64,000 nt of DNA, from contig NZ_JWLJ01000001.1 of the NCBI RefSeq assembly GCF_000813985.1, positions 484,453-548,452 of the forward strand. The letters run 5' to 3'. Position numbers and translations under genes: made by a program. Shown here one piece after another: positions 62,500 through 64,000 of the stretch. The notes beneath the pieces are model-generated. The model was given only the letters and a program-made list of their open reading frames with translations, had not been told where the DNA came from and searched no databases. Position 1 is the first letter of the stretch. Each line of letters starts with the position of its first letter. This DNA comes from Ruegeria sp. ANG-R. GTDB lineage: Bacteria > Pseudomonadota > Alphaproteobacteria > Rhodobacterales > Rhodobacteraceae.

Positions 62500-64000
62500 A
62501 TGACAACTACCGACGACCAGACGCCAAAATTGACCGAAGAACATATTGAACGACTTAAAGAAAATATGGGCAAAGTCGAAGAATTGTCCAAACGCCTCGT
62601 TGAAGTCATGGCGGGGAAAACACCACATACCCCTGCGTTAGACGGCCCGAATCAAGAGCTTTTTGCAAAGGCAGCAACGGCATATTGGGCCGATGTCATG
62701 CAAAACCCCTCAAAGCTGCTGGAACAACAGATCGAGTATTGGGGAAAGTCTGTGCTCAACTTTGCCGAAGCGCAGAAAGCGATGACTTCCGGCGAAAGCG
62801 AAGAGCCAGAGGCCCCGGCCAAAGATAAACGGTTTTCCAACCTGATGTGGGACACCAATCCCTATTTCCGGCTGATCCGCCAGCAATACCAGACCAATGC
62901 TGATGCGATCGCTCAGGCTGTCGCATCTGTTGATGACCTAGATACCAAAGACAAACAGCGCCTGCGTTATTTCTCGCAACAGATCATCGATATGATGGCG
63001 CCGACGAATTTTCTGGCCACCAACCCCGATGCGCTGGAGAAAGCCGTCGAGACTGAAGGTCAATCATTAATACAAGGGCTTGAAAACCTCGTATCCGATC
63101 TTGAGGCCAATGACGGCGAGATGGTTGTCCGACTCGCCGACGAAAGCGCCTTTGAGATTGGTGGCAATATCGCGACAACGCCTGGAGACGTCGTTTACCG
63201 CAACCGGATGATGGAACTGATCCAATATAAACCGGTGACCGAGACGGTGCATGAAACCCCGATCGTTCTGTTCCCGCCCTGGATCAACAAATTCTATATC
63301 CTCGACCTGAAAGCCCAGAACAGCTTGATCAAGTGGGTGACCGAGCAGGGCTATACTCTGTTTGTGGTCAGCTGGGTCAATGCCGACAGCTCTCATGCTG
63401 ATATCGGAATGGAAGACTATATTCAGGAAGGGTTCCTGACTGCCATCGAAGAGGCCAAGAAAATCTGCAAGGTCAAGCAGGTCAACGCGGTAGGCTACTG
63501 CATTGCTGGAACGACACTCAGCCTGACGCTTTCGCTGATGAAGCAACGCGGCGACAAGTCGGTCAAATCGGCTACTTTCTTCACGACCTTGACGGATTTT
63601 GGAGAGCAGGGTGAATTCACGCCGTTTCTGCAAAATGATTTCGTAGATGGGATCGAAGATCAGGTTTCAAAAGACGGCGTGCTGAAGGCCTGGATCATTG
63701 GCCGGACGATGTCCTTCCTGCGTTCACGGGATCTGATCTACACCCCGGCGATCCGCAGCTACATGATGGGTGAGACGCCGCCCGCCTTCGATCTGCTTTA
63801 CTGGAACGGGGATGGGGCCAACCTGCCCGGTAAGATGGCGATTCAGTATTTGCGCGGTTTGTGTCAGGGCAATGGTTTCGTGACGGATGGGTTCGAATTG
63901 CTGGGGCATAAACTGCATATCAAAGATGTGGATGTACCGCTGATGGCGATTACCTGTGAAACAGACCATATCGCCGCCTGGAAAGACTGCTATCGCGGTG
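62500..64000 (+). CDS. phaC: class I poly(3-hydroxyalkanoate) synthase, 3' end outside the window
   Basis: Polymerises (R)-3-hydroxyacyl-CoA. 500 residues visible; the gene runs off the right edge. N-terminal variable region, then the PhaC core: VLFPPWINKFYILDL, the lipase-like box GYCIAG with catalytic Cys334, and the acid in ITCETDHIAAW (Asp489); the third residue, His, should lie just beyond. Start MTTTDDQTPKL at 62500 has GGGGGGA ahead. phaP, phaR and others are not seen and may follow downstream. Confidence 0.95.
   Translation, partial: MTTTDDQTPKLTEEHIERLKENMGKVEELSKRLVEVMAGKTPHTPALDGPNQELFAKAATAYWADVMQNPSKLLEQQIEYWGKSVLNFAEAQKAMTSGESEEPEAPAKDKRFSNLMWDTNPYFRLIRQQYQTNADAIAQAVASVDDLDTKDKQRLRYFSQQIIDMMAPTNFLATNPDALEKAVETEGQSLIQGLENLVSDLEANDGEMVVRLADESAFEIGGNIATTPGDVVYRNRMMELIQYKPVTETVHETPIVLFPPWINKFYILDLKAQNSLIKWVTEQGYTLFVVSWVNADSSHADIGMEDYIQEGFLTAIEEAKKICKVKQVNAVGYCIAGTTLSLTLSLMKQRGDKSVKSATFFTTLTDFGEQGEFTPFLQNDFVDGIEDQVSKDGVLKAWIIGRTMSFLRSRDLIYTPAIRSYMMGETPPAFDLLYWNGDGANLPGKMAIQYLRGLCQGNGFVTDGFELLGHKLHIKDVDVPLMAITCETDHIAAWKDCYRG

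Overview
This is a contiguous chromosomal window of a high-G+C alphaproteobacterium. Gene content and protein sequences point to the marine Roseobacter group (Rhodobacteraceae): a soxBDAG sarcosine oxidase operon, class I PHA synthase with intracellular depolymerase, an LdtR-type MarR regulator, ThyX instead of ThyA, and small conserved families typical of that group. I cannot name the genus. There are no tRNA, rRNA or CRISPR genes.

Layout. (1) 1-~5260: the integrase end of a genomic island or prophage remnant inserted in the 5' end of dusA. It carries a Dam-type DNA methylase, a minus-strand run of five small genes (one a ribosome-modulation-factor homologue), a small ribbon-helix-helix-like protein, a HAD nucleotidase and a tyrosine recombinase. 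Its G+C is lower than the host's; its other end lies left of the window. (2) 5195-8626: dusA, a TauE/SafE permease, a PhyH-like dioxygenase and a double SpoIIAA-like protein, then a structured intergenic region (candidate ncRNA). (3) 9112-11053 (minus): DUF1289, ruvX, ccmI. (4) 11232-16523: soxBDAG, the heterotetrameric sarcosine oxidase of glycine betaine/choline catabolism. (5) 16566-23653: a small periplasmic protein, FkbM methyltransferase, sodB, host-attachment protein, LOG protein, LysM protein, an ATM1-like ABC transporter and DUF2147. (6) 23711-28728 (minus): an RND pump and its adaptor. (7) 28955-33654: yfgM-like, bamB, der and a fatty acid desaturase. (8) 33745-41880: a lysine-rich HhH protein, serS, MscS, then yajC-secD-secF with a TauE permease and an Mth938-like gene. 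(9) 42409-47775: PPK2, MATE, aspartate aminotransferase, XRE, sdhE and the MarR/LdtR regulator. (10) 47722-51107: two DUF1194 VWA-like genes (one broken by a 32-bp tandem duplication), gloA, thyX and csp. (11) 51322-54556: ArsC/Spx-like, a small membrane protein, and a bufferin-type RiPP operon. (12) 54779-64000: thrS, a row of hydrolase-like genes, DUF6151 and phaZ, with divergent phaC running off the end.

Most notable: the bufferin operon (DUF2282 precursor with four Cys, DUF692 MNIO enzyme, DUF2063 partner, DoxX) with a terminator-like hairpin after the precursor gene; the dusA-targeted island with its own repeats and operators; a DUF1194 gene whose frame would be restored by losing one copy of a 32-bp repeat; a PhaR-type box between phaZ and phaC; a SecF with about 70 extra periplasmic residues; an alpha/beta hydrolase lacking its nucleophile serine; and a candidate small RNA upstream of the DUF1289/ruvX block. 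Function calls rest on recognised motifs, lengths and gene order, not on searches.
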